This document shows, one piece after another, positions 30,588-42,249 of a DNA stretch of 64,000 nucleotides (the stretch's first letter is position 1; the number at the start of each line of letters is the position of its first letter). Origin of the DNA: Stictocephala bisonia (Eukaryota; Arthropoda; Insecta; Hemiptera; Membracidae). The stretch lies in contig JAQJVL010000423.1 in assembly GCA_035578905.1 (NCBI GenBank), positions 731,125 to 795,124 on the forward strand, read 5' to 3'. The notes under the pieces are model-generated. The model was not told where the DNA came from. It worked only from the letters and a program-made list of their open reading frames with translations, and ran no database searches. The position numbers and the translations under genes were made by a program.

Positions 30588-33500
30588 TTAGTGGCCCCAT
30601 GATAGAGTCTTGATTCCGCCGTCCAAGATGTATCTCTTGTCGTTTACAGCCGACAGAGCGATTTTGGCCTGCTCCATACTCTAAAGATCGTGCTTATAAC
30701 TTCGTATTATGTTCATCCATCTGCGAATCTCACAATCTTCGTAGTTGTTCTTTTAGTCTAATCTCAAATAGTCTTTGGTCATACATCTCAGAGCGCAACC
30801 CGAAATGTTCAAACATAACACCGTCCGATCAGCTCGTTTTTAAACTTACCGATGACCTTCCTGTTGATTCGAGGCATATTGTATCGGTTAGATTCCGCAT
30901 AGTCGCTTGTGTCGAATAAATCGATCATGCCCTTCATATTGTGTATACATTTTCACTTATCTTATTGTATACACTCATTTGAATAAGATAAGTGAGAGAA
31001 TCTGTGTCGGTTTATTGAAGCTATGCTTTGTCCATAGCTTTTCTTGATCACATCGTAGTGGAACTTGTACATCAGAGTCTTTTGATATATCCAATATGCT
31101 CATTCCAACGTAGAATGTCTTGTTAAACATCAGGTGGGTTTTGTTCATATGTACATCTGCTAGATGCTCTATAAATATCGTGTGGCTTTTGAAATATGGA
31201 TCTACCAACCAGTTGTCCCCCTGTTTATCCTGGGTTGCGAGACGAATATTAGCTATATTCAGTATATTTTCTATGCTCTTTCCGAAAACAGAGTTATTCA
31301 TGAGTTTAAAAAACACCTTCTAAAACTCGTTCTTGGCTTGAGTCCTCATGTTAGTATTGAGATCGATGTATGATCTCAGCCAGGTGAAATGCGAGAAGCT
31401 GATCGCTCGATGTATCTTCTTAAATCTCAACCCATGAGCAATGTATTGCTTCAAGTTGCGATAGTGGAGAACATACTTTTCCTTATGGGAGATCGTGAGC
31501 AGCAGCGTTTTAACTTTTGATACTGGAGATAAAAGCTGTTCTGGCGCGAAAGGGTAATCAGAGTGATTATCATACAGCTTCATGGGGTATTCCAAAATCA
31601 ACTCTAAAATAAACTTCTGTCAAACAGTTCACAGCGTGTGATGGTGATAACTACATGTTTCGCCGTGCATTCGGCATCTTCAGGTTAAAGAACATAAATA
31701 AGTCCAGTAAGAAATTGAAAAAAAAAAAGAACATAAAATAAATTGTTTCCAGTCTGCTTCCGGGTCACGCCGTGTACCGTGAAATGTGTGTGGTAGGCCT
31801 ACCGAAATTTTTAATGTTCGTTGTTTTACTCATGTGTGAACTGTGTTTGTTAAGTTTTAATTAATTTGTGACGCGTCCCACTTGGACTTATTTATGTTCT
31901 TTAACCTGAAAATGCCGTATTCACGGTGAAATATGTAGTGTTATCACCATCACACACTGTGAACTGTTTGACAGAAGGTAAATTAAACCTATTTTAGTCT
32001 TGTTCAGTATGTTGTAGAAATTCTTCTGTGCTGGAAGCGATGAAAATTGTTATTTCTCGCGAGCATTTATAAAATCGTAGGGATAAATACCCTTCTTCAC
32101 CAGTAACTGCAGCTGGTAACCAGCGTAATATTTAGCCATATTGCGGAATTGAGACAAGACGAAGTTCTTTGCGAGTTTATCGAGGCTAATCACCATAAAG
32201 CGACATGAGTCGAGGAATCGGAGTTTCACTCCGTCCTCAATATCATCAGTATAGGAAATAACTCGCCCCTCACTGGTCGTTATTACACTGATCATTTCGT
32301 TGGTCAGGCCAAACATCTTTATGAATAAGTGCGAGTCGTAGCTACTCAAATTGTGAATAAAGATGGGAATAAAATTTGGCTTTCTAAACTTTAGGTTGCA
32401 CCTGTTGTGTGATATGCCTCAAAACTTTCCCGTAAAAAGGTCGTGATCTCTGACTCTGTAATCCTCTAGATTGGGTGAATGGTTTCCCACAAATGTGGCA
32501 TACTGTAGAATTGATGATTGTGATTATAACATCAGAGGAAATATCCATGGGTTTAGCTGCTGCCGAAGAGTATAAGTGGTGTATTTTCTTCGCTTCCTGG
32601 AACAAACTTTCCACAAACACTTTGGCTGTGCCCTGACCAAAATACTTTACAGGCAGGCCATGTTCTCTATCGGTGTACACAATATAGTACGAAAATCTTA
32701 TATCATTGTGTTTTTATATACTTCTTCGTAGTCGAGATTTTTGGCTGTAGCGTATTTTCTTATTGCTGTTTTTATAGACTATAAATGGCACTCGAAATCA
32801 TCATAGCCGACAGGGACTCGCATTTTCTTGTGACTCTCTTCGAATTTTATTTTACTTCTTTCCTTCGGCATCTCAATGCAGACTGGATCATGCTCGTTGC
32901 AGTATTCGAGATGGAATGAGAGCAGATCTTCACGGCCGTAGTGTTGGAGACAGCGGTGGCATACCCACGTCTTTCTGTGTTTGAACGTTATCGTGTTCCT
33001 AGTCAATCTGCTGAGGTCTCAGATTAGACAAAAGTGAGTTAGTATCGTCTTTGATGTATAGGTGATCCACGCGTAGAAGCTGTTGACAGTTTTGTCACTC
33101 GCAGAGAATAGACTATGCAGTGTTCATCATATGCGTAGACGTTGATAGAAATAAACGCCAGCTTCTCGAATAACTGAATATTATCGAGGCTGACAGGGAA
33201 GGTGCTATTTCGTACTTATTGATCCAGCTCTTGTTAGTACGGTAAGCAGTGGTGACCTCTTTCTCTCTAATTCTACCATAGGACTACATGAAGAGCCACT
33301 GATACCGACCACAAGAAACAGTTGTTATTGTTGTTCATGAAGTTTATTATGGCATATTGGCGTTAATCATCTTTGGTAGCTCTATATATGTAGATCTGGG
33401 ACATATCTAGTGATGGCTAATTCCAGTGAGATGATCTTTTTAATGGACCATCCCGAGCCCTTGGCGTGAAACTAATTTATTTGTGTGAGTTGCTTACCCT

Positions 33501-34193
33501 CGGTGTCCTTTAAATTCTCCTCGATGTAGTATAAATATGGTTAAGTTTTTAGTTTTAAAGTTCATGATTGTGGTTTCTTCCTGGTTGTTGGTGGGTTTTT
33601 TATATTCCACTAGGAATACAAGGTTAGTTTTGATATTTGTACTGCTATTGCTCTCTAAATTTTTCTCTTGAAGTAAGGGTCGTGACTTTTGAAGAAATGT
33701 AATGGGGTCTTTTATGGCAGGCTTGTCCTCTATGCAGTAAGTTTTCATCCTTTTGCGTTGAAGGAAGTTTTAACTTCTTCTATCCGGAGACATTTTCCTC
33801 CGAGAATGTTTCCTACGGTCGACTTAACGTTATTGTAGGCTGACACGATAGATGAGCGGACCGTTCCGATGATTGAGCCGCTGTTAAAGGGTTGCGGTTC
33901 ATCGTCCATGTAGACAATCTTGGATGTAGAGGGGATGAAATCTTCCGCCTTCCTCTTGAGTAGAGAGGGATCACATTTTTTTAAATTTTGGCCACGGTGA
34001 GATATAATAGTGACACGGTACGACACAGACGCTGGGGCTGTTGGGTGGTGGGCTTCGCTGAATCGCAGATATTGAGATGTTTTGAGGTGTTTGATTTTGA
34101 TATGAACTTTCCAAACTTGTGACAGGAAGTCTGGTTGGGCTTCATGCTGAAACAGATATACAATTTGAAATAGTAACAGGTCCAGTACATCAT
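30588..34193 (-). pseudogene. Polinton protein-primed DNA polymerase B relic
   Basis: The 5' part (34148-33494) has a C2H2-like MKPNQTSCHKFGKF and MNFKTKNLTIFI. 33006-32779 has HRKTWVCHRCLQHYG, a zinc-binding pair, then VPVGYDDFECHL at the start of the exonuclease domain. 32349-32050 has SSYDSHLFIKMFG and FLDSCRFMVISLDKLAKN (exonuclease). After a foldback insertion, 31601-31320 has YVLHYRNLKQYIAHGL and YIDLNTNMRTQAKNEF. 31316-30975 has MFFKLMNNSVFGKSIEN and IYVGMSILD-like VGMSILDIS. The catalytic TDTDSL is read at 31011-30994 in another frame, and the C-terminal DKRYILDGGIKTLSWGH ends at 30588. All palm landmarks are present but many stops and shifts break the gene. Confidence 0.88.
31614..31977. 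repeat. Foldback element inside the polymerase relic
   Basis: Arms 31614-31705 and 31884-31977 are inverted copies (CTTCTGTCAAACAGTTCACA inward). It separates exonuclease and palm blocks of the polymerase, so it inserted there. Each arm carries a CTGA...GGCGAAAC-type motif (minus 31683-31658: CTGAAGA, 4-bp GCCG/CGGC stem, GAAA) resembling a decayed hammerhead, which points to a Penelope-like terminal repeat origin. Confidence 0.7.
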
Positions 34194-34358
34194 AAACTAA
34201 GTCGTGAACTACAGATGTACTAGAGTAATGTTATATGTTTTGAGAACTTACATGTATTAAATGTTGGAAGCTGACGTATCTAATGAGAGACTTGAAGATG
34301 TTAGATTGGTAGCAGATGTGTAGCAGACGATGTTTTTTAAAATGGAACCCAGTTGCAA

Positions 34359-34393
34359 ACTGATGCTTACTCCCGCAATGTGAGGTTTATATA
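34359..34393 (-). promoter_or_regulatory. TATA plus initiator promoter upstream of the polymerase relic
   Basis: TATATAAA (34393-34386, minus strand) is followed by ATCAGT (34364-34359), with the initiator A 32 bases downstream of the first T. This is the canonical arthropod TATA/Inr spacing. It lies ~200 bp upstream of the first polymerase codons. The same layout precedes the small gene at 16985. Confidence 0.55.
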
Positions 34394-34787
34394 GGTCAGA
34401 TCGGTGAACGTGGTTTAGAGCGAGAGTTTCTAGAAAGTTTGGCGTGGTTTCTTGAAGATGAACAAACTGTAACAAAGAACCAGCTATGTTGTAGGTTGCG
34501 TAACTAAATTACTTGTATTGTTTTATTCTTAAATATAGAATATTGCTTACATGTGCCGATGAACAGAAAAAGCCCTCAAATATCTACTATTTATGTATTT
34601 TTAATTAGTGTTTGAAAGTTAATATTTAATAAAATCACTAAGCATAACTTTAATATAAAATGAAATTTAAAATAATACAATTTATGTAATTGTCATGGAA
34701 CCGACAAACTTCTACTACTTAACTTTTTCCATATTAACTGTTAGTAAAATTATAAAGTAATGCTGTAATATAAAATGGAACTATATA
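34394..34787. other. No gene seen
   Basis: AT-rich spacer between the Polinton promoter and the palindromic element. An open minus-strand piece at 34475-34257 overlaps the promoter and shows no family motif. Confidence 0.3.
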
Positions 34788-36314
34788 CAGGGTGTTCAGT
34801 AAAAAACTGTTTCAATAATTTGGAATGTTATTGTACACATAAAAATGAGCAAAAAACTTGATATGAAGGTATGTCCTAAAACCTTTAGTTTTCTGTCTAT
34901 CTGTCTTAAAGTGTTTTTTACATAAAGATTAATTACTTTGGATCCACTGAAGGTACAATTGTAAAACTTCATGATTGTACTACCGTAGAGTATATCTATT
35001 TTTAATAAAAATATAAATATTTATCCGATTCAAAATGGCGGACGTTTATTTTGTTCTAACCGAAATATCTAAAACTGACTAATTTGACAAACAAAATGCA
35101 AGAATGATATTTTTTAGTAAATCTTATTATAATATTTACAGCGTTTGTTTCAACAAAAACGGATAAAAAACAGTCGAGTTGTGCTGCAAAATGTAAAACT
35201 ATGTTTTACCGCATTAACCAAAGGCTAGTGCTGTACTTTGAACGGCTTATTTCATGTCAGTCTGCTATTTCATATGAACAGCTGTTTATTTATGTTATTA
35301 ATATTAGGTTTGGTTTCCATTGTTGGCATTATTCATTAGTAACAATAAGAATACTGTCATGTACACGTTTTCTGTGAGTGTTTCTGTGTTTTTTTTTTTT
35401 TTTTTTTTTCTGTATTGTTAGTTTTAATTAGTTAGTGTTTGTAATTTATTTTCTTATGACATAGTTCTTTTTTATTATTTTCATAGTTTCTTGTTTGAAT
35501 ACTAATACAATGAGCCATACCACATATCAAATGCATGTCTGCCATGTCTGAGTTGGTAAAGTTGCTTATTACATTTTCTGCCATTATTTGTTAATAAAAG
35601 GAAACTATGAAAATAATACAAAAGAACTATGTCATAAGAAAATAAATTACAAATACTAACTAATTAAAACCAACAATAAAAAAAATAAAAAAAAAAAAAA
35701 ACTTAACAGAAACACTCAGAAAAAATGTGTACATGGCAGTGTTCTTATTGTTATTAATGAATAATGCCAACAATGGAAACCAAACCTAATATTAATAACA
35801 TAAATAAACAGCTGTTCATATGAAATAGCAGACTGACATTAAATCAGCTGTTCAAAGTACAGGCATATTTAAAACAGCACTAGCCTTTGGTTAATGCGGT
35901 AAAACATAGTTTTACATTTTTCAGAATAACTCGACTGTTTTTTATCTGTTTTTGTTGAAATAAACGCTGTAAATATTATAACAAGATTTACTACAAAATA
36001 TTATTCTTGCATTTTGTTTGTCAAATTAGTCAGTTTTTAGATATTTCGGTTAGAACAAAATAAACGTCCGCCATTTTGAATCGGGTAATATTTATATTTT
36101 TACTAAAAATAGATCTACTCTAGGGTAGTACAATCATGAAGTTTCACAATTGTACCTTCAGTGGACCCAAAGTAATGAATCTTTATGTAAAAAACAGATA
36201 AAGACGGATAGACGGAAAACTAAAGGTTTTAAAACATACCTTCATATCAAGTTTTTTGCAAATTTTTATGTGTACAATAACATCCCAAATTATTGAACAG
36301 TTTTACTGATCACC

Positions 36315-36317
<3 letters not shown>
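34788..36317. mobile_element. Palindromic deletion derivative of the long-TIR mariner-like family
   Basis: Ends CAGGGTGTTCAG... and ...CACCCTG lie next to TA on both sides. Arms 34788-35486 and 35605-36317 are inverted copies of ~700 bp around a 118-bp loop; no transposase remains. The arms share the end sequence and many internal phrases (TGTTATTGTACACAT, CAAAATGGCGGAC) with the transposase-carrying element at 57825-60277. It is a foldback MITE of that family. A (TA)n run abuts the right end. Confidence 0.88.

Positions 36318-36398
<81 letters not shown>
36318..36398. repeat. TA microsatellite
   Basis: Uninterrupted TA repeat of ~80 bp directly at the right TA junction of the palindromic element; it may be expansion of the target duplication. 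Confidence 0.92.
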
Positions 36399-36402
<4 letters not shown>

Positions 36403-37112
36403 GATGTAGGATCAGCAAACCTCTACTACTTGAGATTTTCCTTATTAACTTGTTGTAAACTTCTATTACTTACGTTTTTCCTTATTAATTAACAAAACTC
36501 TAAATTTAACAAAATTGGAACTGAAAATTAGGGAAGGTTCCCCTAAGCCAACTTCTATTGCATTAAAGTAGAGTAAAAGGTCGGAATCTTTGCCAATAAT
36601 GTCATCACTTTTTTAAGGTTCTAGAACGTTCTGTGACGCCACCCTCCATCCCATAATTTGCATAATATGCGCAAAAATTATGCTAAAGTTTCGGAAAATA
36701 GTCGTAAACTTAAAAACAAATTTGAAAAATGTTGCAAAAATTCGCAACCCATTTGCACATATTCGCAAAAATTGCATACTAATTAGCATATTAATTTGCA
36801 TAGTACTTAGATTAATGGTCACAATAATTATACTAATTTACATATTTTCTTAATTTGTCTTTAGCGTCTTTATTTATGAACGGATTTTAATCGGTTCTTT
36901 TTCAAATATGATCGGCATATCAATCAAATATGGTGTAATAGGGTAATTTATCAATTAATTTAATTTACATATTCTTATATTACCTCTAGCGTCTTTATTT
37001 ATGATAAGATTTCCGTCAGATTTTTAGTAAAATGTCAAGTATGATAATGCACACCGATTAATACAATATAAAATGTTTTGATATTGCAAATTGTTAACTT
37101 GTTTCGAGACAA
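36399..37112. other. No gene seen; possible LINE leader
   Basis: AT-rich. Two similar phrases (GCGTCTTTATTTATGA near 36865 and 36990) indicate a short local repeat. The right part may be the 5' leader of the following LINE. Confidence 0.3.
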
Positions 37113-40094
37113 ATGCTGTCAACTTACAATATATTTGCGTTATACTATGATAAATGTGTATATACATTTTTCTTACTATTTTCAACAGACGACAATAACG
37201 TGAGTTTAAAAATTATGCATATCAATATTCGTTGTTACTATAAAAATTTTGATTCTTTGTTGATATTGCTTGAATATTTATGTGTGGATGTTGATGTTAT
37301 TGTTTTGAGCGAGACATGGACGGACAGACACAAGACTTTGACTGAACTGGACGGTTACGATATTTACTGTACAAACAATACTTGGAATAGAAACGACGGC
37401 ATTATTATCTACTATAAAAATAACTTAGGGGCAATTGTCAGGGAAGTAAAGATGGGTGACAATACTGGACTGGAACTTAACATTACACTTAACGGACACC
37501 ACTATAGTATTCTGGCGGTCTACAGAAGTCCCTCAATGAACTGTAATCTTTTCCTATCTGACCTGACTGACTACTACAACAACAGCAACAGCACTAGACA
37601 CACGACTCGGGTGTTCATAGGAGATACGAACATTGATATATCACCAGAAAACTACAACGATCCGGTAAAAGAAATGTATTTAAATTTACTATACAGTGTA
37701 GGTTTTGTTAGCTGTGTTGATAAGCCCACTCGGGTGGCGGCAAACTCTAAAACATGCCTTGATCATATTTTCACTGACCACTGGGAGGCTACTGCCGTCA
37801 CATCAGCGGTGCTGCAGACATCAATAACTGACAATTTTGCTGTGGCGTTGAACATTAAACAAGACACTAAAGTGACAGACATCGACTCGGACAACAGCCC
37901 TACTTACTTATACTACGAGGTGTTGGGGAGACTTATTGAGGCTCAGTCGTGGGATCATGTCCTGGCTCTGCAAGATGTTAACGACAGTTGCACTGAGTTC
38001 TTACGTACTTTTGAAACAATAAAAAAGTCAGCCACAAAACAAAAACGTAAAAACTCTCGTTTAAAAAAACTTAAACCTTGGATTACTGTTAGTTTAAAAA
38101 AATGTATTAGACAGAGGGATAAATTGAGCAAAATTATGATGAAACGCCCTTTTGATTTGGCTGCCAGATTAAATTACATCCGTTATCAAAACCATTTAAA
38201 CACTGTAATAAAAAGAGCCAAATCCATGTATTTTAGAGAAAAAATTTCTAACTGTCAAAGTAATCCTAAAGAGTTCTGGAAGATAATAAATGAATTCAAT
38301 GGTGTTGAGGAGGACTCCTTTTCCAATTAAGCATTTTTTACCGGGTGAAGACATTACCAAGCGGTCGGTACGGGAGGTAGCCAATTCATTTAACGATTAT
38401 TTTGCGAGTGTTGAACAGTTAGCGAGCGCGCTGCCTCCCTCCGCCGGGCCGCTGGTGGTGGACGACACCACATACAGAACCAGGCATGTGTTCACATTGG
38501 AGCTGGTCACCGAGAGCCAGGTGGAGCGGTATGTCGCCGAGATGCGCGGCAACTCTGCCCCAGGAATCGATGAATTTTCTCCCACAGTTTTGAAAAATTA
38601 TATAAAACATTTAATCACACCTTTGACTCACATTATCAATATTAGTTTAAATTCCGGTGTATTTACAAATTCATTTAAAATTGCTAAAGTCATTCCACTT
38701 TATAAATCTGGCGAAAAATCGACATATAGTAATTTTAGGCCCATCTCCTTGCTCAGTACACTGTCCAAAGTATTGGAGAAGTGTGTAAAAAACAATTACA
38801 ATTATACCTGGAGTCAAAACATCTACTTTCAAGTCGACAATTTGGCTTTAGAAGTGGTAAGAACTCTGCGGACGCTTTATTTATGTTAAATAAAATCATA
38901 ATGAATAACATTAATAAAGGCGAAAAGATTTTGCTGGCCTTCATTGATCTAGCTAAGGCTTTTGATTCAATCGACCGGAAAAAACTTTTTTCAAAAATGA
39001 CTGAGCTAGGAATAATTGGATTACCTTTGAATTGGTTTAAAAGTTATTTAAATGACCGATGCCAAAAGGTTTCGATAAATGAAGTGAAAAGTGACACTAA
39101 GAATTACGACTACGGAGTAGTTCAGGGAAGCAACCTCGGCCCATTGTTATTTTTAATTTACATAAATAATATAGATAAAATAAATATTACTGGAGATCTG
39201 TTTTTGTTTACGGACGATACAGCTGTGCTGTTCCATGCTGAAACCTGGACCGATGTTTTCAAAATGGCGTCACAAAACTTAACAATAATTAAGCAGTGGT
39301 TTGATCAAAATGTCCTTACAATGAATATTAAGAAAACAAAATGTTTACCCATAGCTCTTCGCAAAGGGTCAGAACCTGCTGCGGAGCTGAGAGTGGTGGT
39401 GCACTTTTGCGATGACCCCGCTAAAGAACACTGTGACTGTCAAGTCGTAGAGAGAGTCGACCACTACAAGTACCTGGGTATCATTATTGATAACCAGCTA
39501 CGGTGGGAAAAACATATAGATATGTTAAAGTCTAAACTAAGAAAGTTCATATACGTTTTTAAACAATTAAGTACATTTTTAAAAACTCATGAAATTAAAA
39601 CTGTATATTTTGCATACGTTCAATCCATTTTAGAATACGGTATTATTTCTTGGGGAGGGGCTTTTAAATCTATAGTAAAACCGTTATCTGTTATCCAAAA
39701 ATCTATTTTGAAGACAGGGTTCCGTAAGATAAAAATGTTTTCATCCGACTTACTTTTTCAAGAAACAGGTGTTCTCACCATAAGACATATATTCATTAAA
39801 ACTCTTCTAAATTTCATTTTTCATCATTCCGATTTAATATCTACTCCTATTTCACATAATTACAGAACAAGAAATGCCTTGAATGTTGGTGTCCAAGTCC
39901 TTAGAACAGTTAAATCTGTAAACAATACGAATTCCTTCTACCTTGCAAATGTTTTGTATCGCAACATACCGAGGGAGATAAGGGATCTACTTGGCACCGT
40001 CAGTCACAGTGTGTACAAAAAGCGTGTCTCTGCCAAGCTGTTAGGGACCAATTGTGATTACGCGGAGGACCTCCTCAAGTCAATCTACACCTGA
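37113..40094 (+). pseudogene. LINE ORF2: endonuclease/RT with two frameshifts
   Basis: Endonuclease in 37113-38330: MHINIRCYYKNFDSLL, DVIVLSETWTD, VYRSPSMN, and GDTNIDI where GDFNID is usual. The final motif reads TDNFA instead of SDH, so the catalytic His appears lost. A shift near 38320 leads to the RT start (38290-38889: APGIDEFSP, KVIPLYKSGEKS, NFRPISLLS). A second shift near 38830 leads to 38781-40094 with RQFGFRSGKNSADAL, DLAKAFDSID, VVQGSNLGPLLF (usually PQGS) and FTDD at residues 143-146 in place of YADD/FADD. The C-terminal region (NYRTRNALNV) ends at 40094. Confidence 0.88.
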
Positions 40095-40606
40095 CAACAC
40101 GATTACTAGACTTATTACTTTACTTTGACCTCATTACTTCTATGCTTTGCTTCCGTAACTATTACTAATTTACTTGACTCCATCCAATGGCATCAAACCC
40201 TCATAAGTAACTAATATATATTTTAAAATTAAAAACTCACGGTACTCACTTACTTTCTTTATTTGAATAATCTATTTTTATTTTTCAGTGTTATAGGAAT
40301 ATGTCTTCTTTTTTATTATGATTTTTTCTATGTAATAGTCAGTATCTAACGAATTAGTTTTATTTTTTTTATTTAGTATAGAATATACATTTTTGTTTTT
40401 TTTTCTAATAATAAATTATATGCAAGTACCTTTCTAAGTTAATTTATCTGATCAAATTGTAAAGTAATGTTCATTTGACTAGTTTTACGCACAGGCATAA
40501 AAAAGCCTATGTAAAACTTTATTTTCCGATATATTAAATTGTTTAACTTGAACCTTTGTAACTTAAAAAGGGAAATAAATTGATTTTCTTTCTTTCTTTC
40601 TTTCTT
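37113..40606 (+). mobile_element. Non-LTR retrotransposon, nearly complete ORF2
   Basis: Endonuclease, reverse transcriptase and C-terminal domain in order, then a ~500-bp 3' region ending with a hairpin (AGGCATAAAAAAGCCT near 40496), GAAATAAATTG and a (TTTC)n tail at 40580-40606. Only two frameshifts interrupt the coding region, so it is one of the younger insertions. No ORF1 or 5' terminus was identified. Confidence 0.88.
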
Positions 40607-41820
40607 ATGTTGTACCATAATATATGTAAATTACTTTTCCTAATACATAATTATTTAAAATTTATTGACTTATAAAACATTTTGTAATTTTTGTGTTATT
40701 ATATACAATTTTGTTATTTAAATAATAACATTTTATTCTTACGTCCTTTTTTGCTCTATTTATGATTTGATTTTGTTCGAATTATTTAATTTTGTTTCTC
40801 ATCATCTTGGACCTACGTAGATTCTACTAGTGACTCCTAATTGGCGATGCATACCCAGATATAACGTAAGTTGTCATATCTCCGTTATTTACCGTCTGAT
40901 CATCACCAAACCTCACCTACACCCCTTTTTATACCAAGGTTCCGTGTATTGTGGGTTACCTATTTTAAGATTGAAGGCATTGTCCACCTTTAACACCCCA
41001 TATCTCCTAAACGATAAGCGATACATTTACGAAATTCGGTACGTTGACGTTTCTAGTCAAGATGCACTATATTAATTTGGTTTTACGTGTCCAGAGTCAA
41101 TTTCAAGGTCATTTTACTGAAAGCTCCAATTCAAAATATATTCGTATAAAATACATTTTTTCTACAACAATTACTAAACTCAGTATATAGGTATGTTGTA
41201 TATACTACAACATACAGCATTGTAAAATATTAGTTTAGCACGTTTAGATTTATTTACAAGGTTCTCTTGGTATGAACTCGACAAATATTTGTATAAAATT
41301 AATCAATATACCGATACCCGTGAAATTTGGAATCGGGACGTACCACGTCATACTACACCGAATGATGTAACATTGCCGTATGTGCGGTAGTTTTCAAGGT
41401 CACTTTAATCTAGGCTCAAACCCGGAAAATATTGTTAAAAATCCATTTATTCCTGTACGTTTACGAAACTCAGTATCAAGTCAGAGTTCATAATAGTACA
41501 CTTGTACGACGTGCAAATAATTGACAGGCTTTCCTGGTCTTCGGTGGGATTCAAGATCCCTTGATCGGACCTCGAAAACGGAAAAATCAATAAAACCCTC
41601 ATTTATTTGTGGAATATTGATATTGGGGTATTGTAAGTAACGTTGTACCATATTACGTAACACAACCAGGCGTTCAATAGTTTTCTAGGTCTCGTATCTG
41701 CTTCCTATCGTCGAGGACATTAGTCAGTAGTAGGACGAATTAAATAGTTTATATGTTTGCCTTTGTGTACTGATCATGTTTCTAGCACAGAATTTTTCAT
41801 ATTTAAATTGATTTATAAAT
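40607..41820. other. Gene-free region with diverged tandem units
   Basis: Phrases recur about 260-300 bases apart between 40980 and 41490: CAAGGTCATTTTA / CAAGGTCACTTTAA, and ACTAAACTCAGTATA / ACGAAACTCAGTATC. This suggests two or three old tandem units. No coding capacity recognised. Confidence 0.4.
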
Positions 41821-42117
41821 ATGGATCTAAGTACTAAACTAAAAATATGGAAACACCACTTAACGCTTTACAGTCGAAAGCGACAAACGATCGTGGCGGC
41901 CTGGATAGTTACGACCGCTATAGGCAAACCAACCCTAGTGAAGATGGAAACCAGAACCGGATTTCTATCTAAACGCTACGGGGAGAACCTAACCGAAACT
42001 GATGTAGCGGCTCTAGGCAGTGGTCCATGGAATGTATGGAGCCACGAAAGGTCGGTATTAATATTATTTCGAGTTATAATAATCTCAATTTTATATGATA
42101 TTCGTCTCCAGCAATAA
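41821..42117 (+). CDS. Unassigned 98-codon open frame, possibly an exon
   Basis: MDLSTKLKIWKHHLTLYSRK leads into a stretch less AT-rich than its flanks. A possible donor AAAG|GTCGGT occurs at 42050, after SHER, beyond which codons become AT-rich. A second frame starting METPLNALQSK overlaps it for 41 codons, so the coding frame is uncertain. No family match; it may be a host exon or the 5' end of a retroelement. Confidence 0.2.
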   Translation: MDLSTKLKIWKHHLTLYSRKRQTIVAAWIVTTAIGKPTLVKMETRTGFLSKRYGENLTETDVAALGSGPWNVWSHERSVLILFRVIIISILYDIRLQQ

Positions 42118-42249
42118 CTAGCTCTTTGTTAATAATTAATATTATTATTATTAACTAGCTGACCGACAGGTGTTGTCCTGTCTTATTCATGAGTGTTCAA
42201 TTTAAATTATAATAAAAAAATTATTTTCAAACACAATTTCTTTATTGCA

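Larger units (their letters stand above)
14385..34393 (-). mobile_element. Polinton/Maverick (adintovirus-like) gene graveyard
   Basis: On the minus strand, from right to left, lie relics of a protein-primed family B DNA polymerase (30588-34193), a retroviral-type integrase (23300-23735), at least two small conserved genes (17212-17484 and 17496-22518) and a double-jelly-roll capsid gene (14995-16081). This combination defines Polinton/Maverick elements, normally 15-20 kb with terminal repeats. Removing later insertions (hAT 4.05 kb, TIR element 2.25 kb, BEL remnant ~2.8 kb, foldback 0.36 kb) leaves a span close to one element. Two overlapping relics remain possible. No packaging ATPase or adenoviral-type protease was identified. 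Every large gene is broken. Confidence 0.7.
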
